Shown here piece by piece: positions 7,841 to 15,795 of a stretch of DNA of 38,288 nucleotides (position 1 is its first letter; every line of letters starts with the position of its first letter). The notes beneath the pieces are model-generated. The model saw nothing but the letters and a program-made list of their open reading frames with translations, did no database searches and was not told the DNA's origin. The position numbers were made by a program, and so were the translations under genes. This DNA comes from Geobacillus proteiniphilus. Its GTDB lineage: Bacteria > Bacillota > Bacilli > Bacillales > Anoxybacillaceae. The DNA is taken from the NCBI RefSeq assembly GCF_001908025.1, contig NZ_MQMG01000039.1, positions 1 to 38,288 of the forward strand, written 5' to 3'.

Positions 7841-7876
7841 GACAAGAAAAGGCGCCCCATTGCGTTTCGGGCGCCT
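7841..7876 (-). terminator. terminator of yumB
   Basis: On the minus strand AGGCGCCC (7869-7876) pairs with GGGCGCCT (7850-7857) across an 11-nt loop and is followed by TTTCTTG, starting 8 nt after the yumB stop codon. Confidence 0.75.
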
Positions 7877-7883
7877 GCTTCCA

Positions 7884-9098
7884 TTAGAAAAATTTGAATT
7901 TGCCTTTTTTCATCACAAGCGACGAACCGCCGATCAAATACAAGGCGCGGTTGTCGATCACTTTTTTCATGAAGCTCGCTTTGGCGCCCCACAGCTTTTT
8001 GCCGAACACGACGCCGATGGCATCATCATGGCCGAGCGAGCAAACCGTCCCTTTAATATCCGGCTTAAACGGCTCCAGCTCCCCTTGTCCACGGATGAGC
8101 ACCGCCAAGTTTTTCGCGCACAGCTGGCCTTCTTGCATGGCGATTTGCGCCGTCGGCGGATACGGGCGGTTCGTTTCTTCATCAATCACGAGCGAACAGT
8201 CGCCGACGACGAAAATGTCTTCATGCCCCGGGACACGCAAGTACGGGTCCACTTTAATGCGCGCCCGCGCCGCTTCAAATCCAGATTCCTCGATGACGCG
8301 GCTGCCGCGCACGCCAGCCGCCCAAATGACTGTGCCGGCTTTAATTTCCTCGACATCATCACCTTTGGCGACAATGATGCCATCCGGCGTGCATTCCTTA
8401 ATCGCCGTGCCGATTCGAAACTCGACTCCTTTGCGCTCAAGCAGGCTGACCGCGTACTCGACGAGCTCCGGATCGAAGCCCGGCAACGCCGTGGGCGCCG
8501 CCTCCACGCAAATGATGCGCACTTTGTGCGGGTCGATGTCATACTCGCGGCACAGCTCCGGCATCCGGTTGGCGAGCTCGCCTAAAAATTCAATGCCAGT
8601 AAATCCCGCCCCGCCGACGACGATCGTCAATCGCTCCTCTTTCTTTTCCTCTTCCGCGTTGTACGTCGCAAACTGGTATTCGATATGTTCGCGGATTTGC
8701 CGTGCGGCGTCGACGTTCGCGATCGAAAACGCGTATTCTTTCAAGCCTTTGATGCCGAACGTCTCCGACTCAAACCCGAGGGCGATGACAAGGTAATCGT
8801 ACGTCAGCTCGCCATTTTCAAGCAACACTTTCTTTTCGCTCGGAACGATTTTCGTCACCGTATCTTGGATGAACTTCACTTTGTTCCGGTCGATGACATC
8901 GCTGATCGGATAGCGGACGCGGTCATGGTGCAGCGTCCCAGCCGATGCCTCATGAAGCCATGTCGTCTCATAATGGTAATCGTGCTTGTTTACAAGCGTA
9001 ATGTTCGCTTCGTTCACGCCGATGAGCTTTTGCAGGCGAACGGTCGTCATGAGCCCGCCATAGCCAGCGCCTAAAATGACAACGTTTGGTTTTCTCAC
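7884..9098 (-). CDS. yumB: NADH dehydrogenase-like flavoprotein (type II NDH family, YumB)
   Basis: A two-dinucleotide-binding-domain flavoprotein of the NDH-2 family, which passes electrons from NAD(P)H to quinone at the inner face of the membrane. The FAD fold is at the N-terminus ([12 protein letters not shown]), the NADH fold in the middle ([18 protein letters not shown]), and the second FAD contact near the C-terminus is DIFVVGDCS followed by [11 protein letters not shown]. Basic C-terminal residues (KKGKFKFF) suit membrane docking. Length of about 404 aa is normal. I prefer the GTG at 9098 (AGGGTGG upstream, [10 protein letters not shown]); the GTG at 9113 has no room for a ribosome site. 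A Rex/FNR-like dyad lies about 85 bp upstream. B. subtilis YumB is the orthologue by position; its physiological electron acceptor is not certain. Confidence 0.88.
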   Translation of the reverse strand: MRKPNVVILGAGYGGLMTTVRLQKLIGVNEANITLVNKHDYHYETTWLHEASAGTLHHDRVRYPISDVIDRNKVKFIQDTVTKIVPSEKKVLLENGELTYDYLVIALGFESETFGIKGLKEYAFSIANVDAARQIREHIEYQFATYNAEEEKKEERLTIVVGGAGFTGIEFLGELANRMPELCREYDIDPHKVRIICVEAAPTALPGFDPELVEYAVSLLERKGVEFRIGTAIKECTPDGIIVAKGDDVEEIKAGTVIWAAGVRGSRVIEESGFEAARARIKVDPYLRVPGHEDIFVVGDCSLVIDEETNRPYPPTAQIAMQEGQLCAKNLAVLIRGQGELEPFKPDIKGTVCSLGHDDAIGVVFGKKLWGAKASFMKKVIDNRALYLIGGSSLVMKKGKFKFF

Positions 9099-9181
9099 CT
9101 GAATCACTTCCACCCTTTTTCATTTTTTCTCATTCATTTGTTATAGCTTTTGCTGCGGTCCCCGTTTTTATTGAGCGAAGT

Positions 9182-9199
9182 TTGTGAAACAATTCACGT
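9182..9199. promoter_or_regulatory. candidate Rex or FNR operator upstream of yumB
   Basis: TTGTGA-AACAAT-TCACGT matches the TTGTGA-N6-TCACAA palindrome in 10 of its 12 conserved positions. This sequence suits both the NADH-sensing repressor Rex and the oxygen sensor FNR. It lies in the 294-bp gap between the divergent yumB and yumC, nearer yumB. A second dyad, GATTGT-N12-ACAATC (9223-9246), follows. Which gene it controls is not decided by sequence. Confidence 0.5.
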
Positions 9200-9392
9200 T
9201 AACCGCCAAAAAAATGTCGAGGGATTGTCACAAAAAATTAACAATCTCTCCATCCACCATATTAGCCCTTTTTCTTTCCCATTTCAAGCTTTTTTTCGCT
9301 GATTCCTAATAGAAAATTCCCCGTTATAACTGCACCCGTTTATGGTAAGATAAACTTGTAATGCCATAAGTTTAGCACGGGGAGGTATATCG

Positions 9393-10385
9393 GTGAAAGA
9401 AGACCGCAACATCTATGATGTCACCATTATCGGCGGCGGGCCGACCGGGATGTTTGCCGCGTTTTACGGCGGCTTGCGGCAAATGAAAGTCAAAATTATC
9501 GAAAGCCTTCCGCAGCTTGGAGGGCAGCTGGCTGCGTTATATCCGGAAAAATACATATATGATGTCGCCGGATTTCCGAAAGTGCGCGCCCAAGAGCTTG
9601 TCAACCAGCTGAAAGAGCAGATGGACCTATTTTCGCCGACCGTCTGCCTGAACGAGTCGGTCGACACGCTCGAAAAGCAGGAGGACGGAACGTTTAAACT
9701 CGTCACCAATCAACAAATCCATTATTCGAAAACGGTCATCATCACCGCCGGAAACGGCGCCTTTCAGCCGCGTCGGCTCGAAATCGAAAGCGCTTCCCGC
9801 TATGAAGGAAAAAACTTGCATTACTTCATCAACGACTTGGGGCAGTTTTCCGGAAAGCGCGTGCTCGTCTGCGGCGGCGGCGACTCGGCCGTTGACTGGT
9901 CGCTCATGCTCGAACCGATCGCCGCGAGCGTCACGATTGTGCATCGCCGCGACAAATTCCGCGCCCATGAACATAGCGTCGAGCAGCTCAAGAAGTCGAG
10001 CGTGCAAGTGAAAACGCCGTTTGTCCCCGTTGAACTCGTCGGTGATGAACACGCCATCCGCCAAGTCATCCTTGAGCATGTGAAAGAAGGAACGAAAGAA
10101 ACGATCGATGTCGACGCCGTCATTGTCAACTACGGCTTTATTTCTTCGCTTGGCCCCATCAAAAACTGGGGGCTTGACATCGAAAAAAATGCGATCAAAG
10201 TCAACTCGCGGATGGAAACGAACATCCCCGGCGTGTATGCGGCGGGCGACATTTGCACGTACGACGGGAAAATTAAGCTGATCGCCTGCGGCTTTGGCGA
10301 AGCGCCGATCGCCATCAGCAGCGCCAAAACGTACATCGACCCGACGGCGCGGATGCAGCCGGCGCACTCGACATCGCTGTTTTAA
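9393..10385 (+). CDS. yumC: ferredoxin/flavodoxin-NADP+ reductase, thioredoxin reductase-like type (YumC)
   Basis: This 330-aa flavoprotein moves electrons between NADPH and ferredoxin or flavodoxin. It resembles thioredoxin reductase: FAD site [17 protein letters not shown] at the N-terminus, NADPH site [15 protein letters not shown] about 155 residues in with the NADP-preferring HRRDKFRAH, and a C-terminal [25 protein letters not shown]. The CxxC redox pair of thioredoxin reductase is absent, which marks the TrxR-type FNR. The start is GTG at 9393 with GGGGAGG 8 nt upstream. It is transcribed divergently from yumB and corresponds to B. subtilis yumC, an essential gene there. A weak promoter (TTATAA, 16 nt, TAAGAT) lies about 45 bp before the start. 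Confidence 0.93.
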   Translation: MKEDRNIYDVTIIGGGPTGMFAAFYGGLRQMKVKIIESLPQLGGQLAALYPEKYIYDVAGFPKVRAQELVNQLKEQMDLFSPTVCLNESVDTLEKQEDGTFKLVTNQQIHYSKTVIITAGNGAFQPRRLEIESASRYEGKNLHYFINDLGQFSGKRVLVCGGGDSAVDWSLMLEPIAASVTIVHRRDKFRAHEHSVEQLKKSSVQVKTPFVPVELVGDEHAIRQVILEHVKEGTKETIDVDAVIVNYGFISSLGPIKNWGLDIEKNAIKVNSRMETNIPGVYAAGDICTYDGKIKLIACGFGEAPIAISSAKTYIDPTARMQPAHSTSLF

Positions 10386-10502
10386 TGGCGCTCCGTCGGG
10401 AAAACAAGCGGAAGCGAAGGGGCGCTCGGCATTTCGCCTTAACGCCGCATCCCGACTGATTGGAGCCATTCGTATAGCCCGCCCCGTCCACACCCGTTTT
10501 TC

Positions 10503-10536
10503 AAGCAAAAGGCGCCCCCTCTTTGTTGGGGGCGCC
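10503..10536 (-). terminator. terminator of the LapA-domain gene
   Basis: GGCGCCCCC (10511-10519) pairs perfectly with GGGGGCGCC (10528-10536) across an 8-nt loop. On the minus strand it is followed by TTTTGCTT. The 120 bp between yumC and this hairpin contain nothing else I can name. Confidence 0.75.
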
Positions 10537-10547
10537 ATGCTCGTGCC

Positions 10548-10850
10548 TCATCCCTCTCGCTCCAGCGAAACCGACTCGCCATCATTATTCCCAGCCTTGT
10601 TTTTCGTCCATTCCTCCCGCTCTCTCTCGAGCAGCTTCACCTGCCGGCGCAGGCTGAACAAACGCACCCATCCGAGCATGCCGACGACAAGGCCGCCAAG
10701 GACGGCCGAACCTAAAATGACGATAATGAGCGGCAAGCGGGTTTCGCCGACTAAATAATGGATCGTCACCTGCTCGACATTCGCCACCGCCAGCAGCGCA
10801 ACAATGAGCGCCAAGACAAGCGCCAAGATGACATTGATTTGTCCTTTCAT
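10548..10850 (-). CDS. LapA-domain (DUF1049) small membrane protein
   Basis: A 100-aa protein with two membrane helices (INVILALVLALIVALLAVAN and LIIVILGSAVLGGLVVGMLG) separated by the conserved VEQVTIHYLVGETRLPL. A cytosolic coiled coil follows (LRRQVKLLEREREEWTKNK), and an acidic tail. This arrangement is that of the LapA/DUF1049 family, named for lipopolysaccharide assembly in Gram-negatives, a role that cannot apply unchanged here. The ATG at 10850 has AAAGGAGG 7 nt upstream; the upstream in-frame extension is not coding. It stands alone between two Fe-S or redox genes and has its own terminator. Confidence 0.85.
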   Translation of the reverse strand: MKGQINVILALVLALIVALLAVANVEQVTIHYLVGETRLPLIIVILGSAVLGGLVVGMLGWVRLFSLRRQVKLLEREREEWTKNKAGNNDGESVSLEREG

Positions 10851-11070
10851 CGTTTCTCCTCCTTTGGCGCTCCCGAAAAGGCCGATGTTGGAGCGCGGCC
10901 GTTTTCCCCAATTTCGTGAGGGAAAGACCACCCTTCCAACATTCGCCAGTCGGTACACGCCCGCGTTTTCAACCGGCCGTGCGGCGAAAACCGGCCTTCT
11001 CAAGAGCCCGACGATCACGGCAAGGCAGGCCGTTTGCCTCTGCCGGGCGGATGGACGTCACCCCGCCCGC

Positions 11071-11436
11071 TTAGCATTGCTCCGGCGTGCCGGCATTGGT
11101 CGCTGTGCGGAACGAGGAGCCGCAGCCGCATGTCGCAATGGCGTTCGGATTGTTGATCGTAAACCCGCCGCCAAGCAGCGACTGTTTATAATCGATGACC
11201 GTTCCGCGCAAAATCGGCGCGCTGTCGCGGTCCACCAAAATTTTGATGCCGTGTTGCTCAAATTCGATGTCATCATCACGCCGCTCATGGTCAAAGCCCA
11301 TGCCGTACGACAACCCGCTGCAGCCGCCGCCATGGACGCCGACGCGCAAGTACGCGCCCTCTTCTTCCTGCTCTTTCATCATATCTTTGATTTGAAACGC
11401 TGCCGCTTCTGTCAGCGTAATGACTGCCTCTGCCAT
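11071..11436 (-). CDS. sufA: HesB/IscA-type Fe-S cluster carrier (SufA/YutM)
   Basis: A-type carriers receive Fe-S clusters from the scaffold and deliver them to target proteins. The 121-aa product has the three conserved cysteines of the family: one in GGGCSGLSYGMGF (about residue 39) and two in CGCGSSF near the C-terminus. The rest (ITLTEAAAFQIKDMM, GIKILVDRDS, DYKQSLLGGGFTINNPNA) is standard. The ATG at 11436 has AAAGGAGG 6 nt upstream. The position before dapF matches B. subtilis yutM (renamed sufA). About 150 bp separate it from dapF, with a possible own promoter there. The 220 bp downstream show only weak hairpins. Confidence 0.92.
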   Translation of the reverse strand: MAEAVITLTEAAAFQIKDMMKEQEEEGAYLRVGVHGGGCSGLSYGMGFDHERRDDDIEFEQHGIKILVDRDSAPILRGTVIDYKQSLLGGGFTINNPNAIATCGCGSSFRTATNAGTPEQC

Positions 11437-11465
11437 CCATCATCCCTCCTTTAACGGTTGACACT

Positions 11466-11488
11466 GGCCAAACAACTTGGCCGTTTTT
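11466..11488 (+). terminator. plus-strand terminator-like hairpin between sufA and dapF
   Basis: GGCCAA-ACAAC-TTGGCC followed by GTTTTT is a short intrinsic terminator shape, but it points against the flanking minus-strand genes. It might stop antisense transcription or act as a leader hairpin of sufA. Confidence 0.35.
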
Positions 11489-11562
11489 CGACAGGTTCGC
11501 CCGCTTTCACCCGACGGCTCGGATGGGGCGAATCCCCTTGAATGGTTCCCATCTTACTTAAT

Positions 11563-11592
11563 AGTATACCGCCTTCGCCTTTCGATGCTCAA
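11563..11592 (-). promoter_or_regulatory. possible promoter of sufA
   Basis: On the minus strand TTGAGC (11587-11592), an 18-nt spacer and TATACT (11563-11568) overlap the last codons of dapF and precede sufA by about 130 nt. Confidence 0.4.
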
Positions 11593-12461
11593 CCGTTCCG
11601 CCCGCCTCGGTAGTAATAAACGCCGGTGCACACGGTCTCCGCCGGACCGGTCATGCGCACGCGCCCGTCATGCCCCCATACGATTGTTAAATCGCCGCCG
11701 GCCAAATGGACGACCGTTTCCTCCCCGCGCGCCGTTTTGCCGTTTAACACCGAAGCGACGACCGCCGCGCACGCTCCGGTCCCGCACGCCTGCGTCACAC
11801 CGGAGCCGCGCTCCCAGACGCGGAAATGAAGCTCACGCTCGTTCACCACCTCGACAAACTCGACGTTCACCCCTTCCGGAAAGCGCGGGTCCTTTTCCAC
11901 GAGCGGGCCAAGCGTCGTCACCGGCGCTTTTTGGATGTCATCGACGTAAAAGATCACATGCGGGTTGCCCATGGACACCGCCGTAATTTCATATTCGCCC
12001 CCAGCGATGGCAAACGGCTCGGCGACGACTCGCTCCGCTTTTGGTCCAACCATCGGAATGGCGCTCCGCTTAAGGCGCGGCTCGCCCATATCGACCGTCA
12101 CGCTTGTCACTTCGCCATCTGCCACTGCCACACGGGCTTCGACAAGCCCGGAGAGCGTTTCAATCAAAAAGGTGCGGTCGCGGACGATGCCGTACTCGTA
12201 CGCGTATTTCGCCACGCAGCGCAAGCCGTTGCCGCAGTTTTTCCCTTCCGAGCCGTCGCTGTTAAAAATGCGCATTTTGACTGGCGCTTTCTCCGATGGA
12301 CAAATGAGAATCAAGCCATCGGAGCCGATGCCTGTGTGGACATCGGCGACGCTGCGGGCGATCGCCGGCAGCTCCTCCTCGGGCAATGTTTCCCGGAACA
12401 GATCAACGTATATGTAGCTATTACCCAATCCATGCATTTTCGTAAACGAAAAAGAACGCAC
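11589..12461 (-). CDS. dapF: diaminopimelate epimerase
   Basis: DapF interconverts LL- and meso-diaminopimelate for lysine and peptidoglycan synthesis without cofactors, using two cysteines. Both are present: one in [17 protein letters not shown] (about residue 85) and one in [13 protein letters not shown] in the second half. Other family stretches are [11 protein letters not shown] at the N-terminus, [10 protein letters not shown] and [10 protein letters not shown] choose GTG at 12461 with AGGAGGG 6 nt upstream, giving [11 protein letters not shown] and 290 aa, the usual length; the open frame further upstream has no ribosome site and no homology. Order with sufA, yuzB and yutJ matches B. 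subtilis, except that I see no yutK here. Confidence 0.95.
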   Translation of the reverse strand: MRSFSFTKMHGLGNSYIYVDLFRETLPEEELPAIARSVADVHTGIGSDGLILICPSEKAPVKMRIFNSDGSEGKNCGNGLRCVAKYAYEYGIVRDRTFLIETLSGLVEARVAVADGEVTSVTVDMGEPRLKRSAIPMVGPKAERVVAEPFAIAGGEYEITAVSMGNPHVIFYVDDIQKAPVTTLGPLVEKDPRFPEGVNVEFVEVVNERELHFRVWERGSGVTQACGTGACAAVVASVLNGKTARGEETVVHLAGGDLTIVWGHDGRVRMTGPAETVCTGVYYYRGGRNG

Positions 12462-12494
12462 ATGACTCCCTCCTGAACATTTTTTGCGCTTCGC

Positions 12495-12555
12495 ATGTAT
12501 AATGGCGGCATCTCCTGGGCACAATGGGAATATCCCCCGTTTTTTCATTATACAT
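12495..12555. repeat. 10-bp inverted repeat with two opposed TATAAT boxes upstream of dapF
   Basis: ATGTATAATG (12495-12504) and CATTATACAT (12546-12555) form a perfect inverted repeat 41 bp apart, each arm containing TATAAT. GCGGCATC also recurs nearby in opposite orientation (about 12505 and 12563). It may hold the dapF promoter or be a chance arrangement. Confidence 0.4.
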
Positions 12556-12559
12556 TGAA

Positions 12560-12593
12560 GAGGATGCCGCATCGCGGGCATCCTCCTTTTTTC
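12560..12593 (+). terminator. terminator-like hairpin downstream of yuzB, T-run on the plus strand
   Basis: GAGGATGCC (12560-12568) pairs with GGCATCCTC (12577-12585), followed on the plus strand by CTTTTTTC. It lies right after the yuzB stop, but the T-run faces the other way, with only a short TTC on the yuzB side. Confidence 0.5.
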
Positions 12594-12594
12594 G

Positions 12595-12840
12595 TTAAAA
12601 CATTGGGTTTTCCTCGAGATGCCGATAAATATTTTCCACGAGCTGCTCGGGCGTTTCGCCGCTGACAAACTCGCCGTTGACGAGCGCAAACAGCGTTTCC
12701 GCGCAGCGTGTGCAATAGCTTAAGCAGCTGTATTCAATGATGTCCAAGTTCGGATCCTTTTCCAACATTTCCATTGCTTTGTACGACCCGCTGGCTAAGT
12801 TGCTGATGCAAAATTCGATGATTGGCAGCATCATGCGCAT
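12595..12840 (-). CDS. yuzB: YuzB-like protein (DUF1450)
   Basis: An 81-aa cytosolic protein matching the DUF1450/YuzB family: [14 protein letters not shown] near the N-terminus, [19 protein letters not shown] in the middle and [19 protein letters not shown] at the end. The C-x3-C-x2-C pattern at CLSYCTRC, with a further Cys in IEFC, resembles thioredoxin-fold ferredoxins and may bind a metal or Fe-S cluster; this is inference. I start at the ATG at 12840, 5 nt after AGGAAGG; ATGs two and three codons further in are alternatives. Its neighbours are Fe-S and NADH oxidoreductase genes. Confidence 0.82.
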   Translation of the reverse strand: MRMMLPIIEFCISNLASGSYKAMEMLEKDPNLDIIEYSCLSYCTRCAETLFALVNGEFVSGETPEQLVENIYRHLEENPMF

Positions 12841-12925
12841 GTTCACCTTCCTGCTTCCCATCGTAGCGGTTTTCCGGCGCGGCGTCAATGAACATGCTCG
12901 TTCGATCGAGGAAGCGGAAAAATTA

Positions 12926-12954
12926 TTGTTCTTTTGTCACAATTTCGTTATACT
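12926..12954 (+). promoter_or_regulatory. promoter of yutJ
   Basis: TTGTTC (12926-12931), a 17-nt spacer and TATACT (12949-12954) precede yutJ by about 50 nt. Confidence 0.5.
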
Positions 12955-13005
12955 TTTCTATGGCATTGTCGGCTTTAGAAACTCGACAAAAGGGGATTTT
13001 TCACG

Positions 13006-14076
13006 ATGAGACAACTTGTATTGCTTGGCGGAGGATACGGCAATATGCGCATTTTGCAGCGCCTCCTTCCGGACGGATTGCCAAACGACATTCATATTAT
13101 CCTCATCGACCGCGTTCCGTACCATTGTTTAAAAACGGAATATTACGCCTTGGCCGCGGGGACGGTCAGCGACCATCATATTCGCGTCCCGTTTCCGGAA
13201 CATCCGCAGCTTGTGTACCAATTCGGCGAAGTCGTCTCGATTGATCTCGACCAGCAACTCGTCCATTTAAAGGATGGGAGCAGCGTCCGCTACGATGATG
13301 TCGTGATCGGATTGGGCTGCGAAGACAAATACCACGGGGTGCCGGGCGCCGAGGCGCATACGTACAGCATCCAGTCGATCGATAAGGCGCGCGCCGCCTA
13401 TGAAGCGCTGAACAATTTGCCGCCGAAAGCGACGGTCGGCATCGTCGGCGCGGGATTGAGCGGCGTCGAGCTAGCCAGCGAACTGGCGGAGAGCCGTCCG
13501 GACTTGCACATCAAGCTGTTTGACCGCGGTGAGCGCATTTTGCCGATGTTTCCGAAACGGTTGAGCGATTATGTGGAAGGATGGTTCGTTGAACACAAGG
13601 TGGAAATCGTCCGCAACTCCAACGTCACGAAAGTCGAACCTGGCGTCTTGTACAACCACGACGAGCCGGTGGAATGCGACGTCATCGTCTGGACGGCCGG
13701 CATTCAGCCCAACCGCGTCGTCCGCGAGCTGAAGGTCGAAAAAGATAAGCAAGGACGTATCGTCCTGACGAAACGGCACCACATCCCCGGCTATGAAAAC
13801 GCCTACGTCGTCGGCGACTGTGCGAGCCTGCCGCATTCCCCGAGCGCCCAGCTCGCTGAAGCGCAAGCCGAGCAAATCGTCCAAGTGCTGCAAAAGCGAT
13901 GGAACGGCGAAGAACCGCCGAGCGAATTCCCGCCGATCAAATTAAAAGGCATTCTCGGCTCGCTCGGCAAAAAACACGGCTTCGGCCTGCTCGCCGACCG
14001 CCCGCTCACCGGCCGGGTGCCGCGTTTGCTGAAATCAGGCATTTTGTGGATGTACAAGCACCACCACGGGTACTGA
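13006..14076 (+). CDS. yutJ: NADH dehydrogenase-like flavoprotein YutJ
   Basis: A second NDH-2-like pyridine nucleotide-disulfide family flavoprotein, 356 aa. The FAD site is LVLLGGGYGNMRIL at the N-terminus, the NAD(P)H site is VGIVGAGLSGVELASEL about 145 residues in, and the second FAD contact is NAYVVGDCASLPHSPSAQLAEAQAEQ. The family's C-terminal extension is present but shorter than in YumB. Glycine-rich loops are intact, so it should be an active oxidoreductase; the acceptor (quinone or a protein) is unknown. The ATG at 13006 has AAAGGGG about 10 nt upstream. It is divergent from yuzB and ends at a terminator shared with yuzD, as in B. subtilis. Confidence 0.87.
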   Translation: MRQLVLLGGGYGNMRILQRLLPDGLPNDIHIILIDRVPYHCLKTEYYALAAGTVSDHHIRVPFPEHPQLVYQFGEVVSIDLDQQLVHLKDGSSVRYDDVVIGLGCEDKYHGVPGAEAHTYSIQSIDKARAAYEALNNLPPKATVGIVGAGLSGVELASELAESRPDLHIKLFDRGERILPMFPKRLSDYVEGWFVEHKVEIVRNSNVTKVEPGVLYNHDEPVECDVIVWTAGIQPNRVVRELKVEKDKQGRIVLTKRHHIPGYENAYVVGDCASLPHSPSAQLAEAQAEQIVQVLQKRWNGEEPPSEFPPIKLKGILGSLGKKHGFGLLADRPLTGRVPRLLKSGILWMYKHHHGY

Positions 14077-14150
14077 ATCAAGACAGCGCAACACAGCCTC
14101 AGCCTTTTCGATCGATCGACGTTTGCGGAAAGGCAGACATTGAGCGCATA

Positions 14151-14177
14151 AAAGGCGGAGCTTATTCCGCCTTTTTC
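14151..14177. terminator. bidirectional terminator between yutJ and yuzD
   Basis: AAAGGCGGA (14151-14159) pairs with TCCGCCTTT (14166-14174) across a 6-nt loop that holds the yuzD stop codon. T-runs follow on both strands. Confidence 0.8.
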
Positions 14178-14524
14178 CCTTCATGCGCCGATGGCCGGTA
14201 CCCGAATTTTTCCATTTCTGCATAAATCACCTTCAGCCGCGGGTTCCCTTCAGCGACGACGTTCCCTTCCACCACAACAACCGGATACACCCAGTCTTCT
14301 TCGACGATCGTCTGCGCAAGCTTCCGCTTCGCCTCATCATCGGCCGGCGGCGCGAAAATATCGACGTACGTCATCACAAACGGCTGATCGGGATATTTGC
14401 GGCGCAACGCGGCCTCGAGCCATTCGTACGTCTCTTTCGACGACGGGAGCTGCACGCACGACGGGCAAATGATGTCAGCCCCATATACACAAATTTCGAT
14501 CGGTTTGAATGTCATCTGTGTCAC
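14162..14524 (-). CDS. yuzD: YuzD-like thioredoxin-fold protein (DUF1462)
   Basis: A 120-aa cytosolic protein with CPSC (CPSCVQLPSSKETYEWLEAAL, cysteines at about residues 20 and 23) at the start of the first helix of a thioredoxin-like fold, then DIFAPPADDEAKRKLAQ and a cis-proline-like YPVVVVEGNVV. This is the pattern of the YuzD/DUF1462 family, which lies beside the NifU-like gene in Bacillus. A disulfide or metal role next to yutI is plausible but not shown. The start at 14524 has a weak AAGGGTG upstream; an ATG three codons in (14515) is an alternative. Confidence 0.85.
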   Translation of the reverse strand: MTQMTFKPIEICVYGADIICPSCVQLPSSKETYEWLEAALRRKYPDQPFVMTYVDIFAPPADDEAKRKLAQTIVEEDWVYPVVVVEGNVVAEGNPRLKVIYAEMEKFGYRPSAHEGKKAE

Positions 14525-14605
14525 CCTTTAGGAAAGCAAAATTTATCATTAGATTTTTTTCCTCACCATGATTATAATAAAAAGTAAAGAAAGGAGTCGA
14601 TGGAA

Positions 14606-14842
14606 ATGACGGATCAAGAAATTAAAGAACAAGTGCAAGAAGTTTTAGATAAACTCCGCCCGTTTCTGCTTCGCGACGGCGGCGACTGCGAACTCGTCGA
14701 TGTGGAAGACGGCGTCGTGAAACTTCGCCTCCTCGGCGCATGCGGCAGCTGCCCGAGCTCGACGATCACGCTCAAAGCCGGAATTGAGCGCGCGTTGTTT
14801 GAAGAAGTGCCGGGCGTCGTCGAAGTGGAACAAGTGTTTTAA
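14606..14842 (+). CDS. yutI: NifU C-terminal domain Fe-S scaffold/carrier (YutI)
   Basis: A 78-aa stand-alone Nfu domain that binds and transfers Fe-S clusters through a CxxC pair, visible as [20 protein letters not shown]. The N-terminal half contains the conserved [22 protein letters not shown] start at the second ATG (14606), 9 nt from AAGGAG; the ATG at 14600 sits only 3 nt from that site. Located divergent from yuzD and convergent with thrB, it keeps the B. subtilis order. With sufA it gives this region two Fe-S delivery proteins. Confidence 0.93.
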   Translation: MTDQEIKEQVQEVLDKLRPFLLRDGGDCELVDVEDGVVKLRLLGACGSCPSSTITLKAGIERALFEEVPGVVEVEQVF

Positions 14843-14845
14843 TAT

Positions 14846-14882
14846 AAAAAATCCGAACAGCGGCCGCTGTTCGGATTTTTTT
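14846..14882. terminator. bidirectional perfect-palindrome terminator between yutI and thrB
   Basis: An uninterrupted palindrome centred at 14863/14864 (AATCCGAACAGCGG pairing with CCGCTGTTCGGATT) has A and T runs at both ends. It serves convergent yutI and thrB and overlaps the thrB stop codon. Confidence 0.9.
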
Positions 14883-15795
14883 ACGCCTCAAGCGCCAGCT
14901 TGTAGACGCGGCTGCCGCGCGGCTCGACGGAAAGACGCGCGATTTCGCACGCTGGAAAATGCGGGCGCAGCCGCCGCGCGAGCCGCTCTCCTTGGCCCGG
15001 TTCGGCAAAGACGAGCACCGTCGGCCCCGCTCCGCTCAGCGCCGCACCGATCGCTTCGTATTCAAGAGCGAGCGCCTCCGCCCGCTCGAGTTCCGGAACG
15101 AGCTGTCTCCGATACGGCTGATGGAACAAATCGGCGGCCATCATCCGGCCGGCAAGCTTCCAGTTTTTCGTGAGCAACGCGGCGACGAGAACGTTGCTGA
15201 CGGCGCTCGCCTCGACCGCCCGCTCTCTCGTCCATTGCTCCGGCAGCTGTCCGCGCGCTTTTTTCGTTTCCAATTCGTACTCCGGAATAATGGCGACAAG
15301 CTCTACATCCAATTGCGGAATATGGACGACATCCACGCCCGCCTCGCGGCAGCAGCCGATGACAAGCCCCCCGTACAACGAGGCGCCGACATTGTCCGGA
15401 TGTCCTTCGTATCGGGTCGCCAACTCCATCTTTTGCTCGCGCGGCAACTGAAGCCCAAGCAGCGCGTCAGCGAGCTCAATGCCGGCGACGACCGCCGCCG
15501 CGCTGCTCCCGAGCCCGCGCGTAAACGGAATGTCGCTGTACACATCGACCGCACAGCTTGGCAGCCGGTGGCCGTAAACGTCCGCCGTCTCCGCCGCCAC
15601 TCGGTACACCAAATTGTCCGTCCCACGCGGAATGCCGCTCACTTCCGCCGTCTTTGGCGCAAACGACCACGCATCCGCCAAGCGGACGTCAAGCGTCAAA
15701 TAGCGATTGACCGCGAGCCCGACCGAGTCAAATCCGGGCCCTAGGTTCGCCGTGCTTCCCGGAACGACGATCTTCAACATCTCGTCTTCCTTCAT
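14881..15795 (-). CDS. thrB: homoserine kinase
   Basis: ThrB phosphorylates homoserine, the fourth step from aspartate semialdehyde to threonine. The 304-aa product is a GHMP kinase: [19 protein letters not shown] at the N-terminus, the ATP loop [15 protein letters not shown] about 95 residues in, and [14 protein letters not shown] near the C-terminus. The ATG at 15795 overlaps the thrC stop (ATGA), giving translational coupling; an ATG five codons in (15780) with AAGGA upstream is an alternative. It is the last gene of hom-thrC-thrB. Confidence 0.96.
   Translation of the reverse strand: MKEDEMLKIVVPGSTANLGPGFDSVGLAVNRYLTLDVRLADAWSFAPKTAEVSGIPRGTDNLVYRVAAETADVYGHRLPSCAVDVYSDIPFTRGLGSSAAAVVAGIELADALLGLQLPREQKMELATRYEGHPDNVGASLYGGLVIGCCREAGVDVVHIPQLDVELVAIIPEYELETKKARGQLPEQWTRERAVEASAVSNVLVAALLTKNWKLAGRMMAADLFHQPYRRQLVPELERAEALALEYEAIGAALSGAGPTVLVFAEPGQGERLARRLRPHFPACEIARLSVEPRGSRVYKLALEA

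Noticed and set aside
9627-10538. Open frame of about 300 codons on the minus strand
   Set aside because: It is antisense to yumC, which has full FAD and NADPH motifs; the frame is Arg-rich and lacks a ribosome site.
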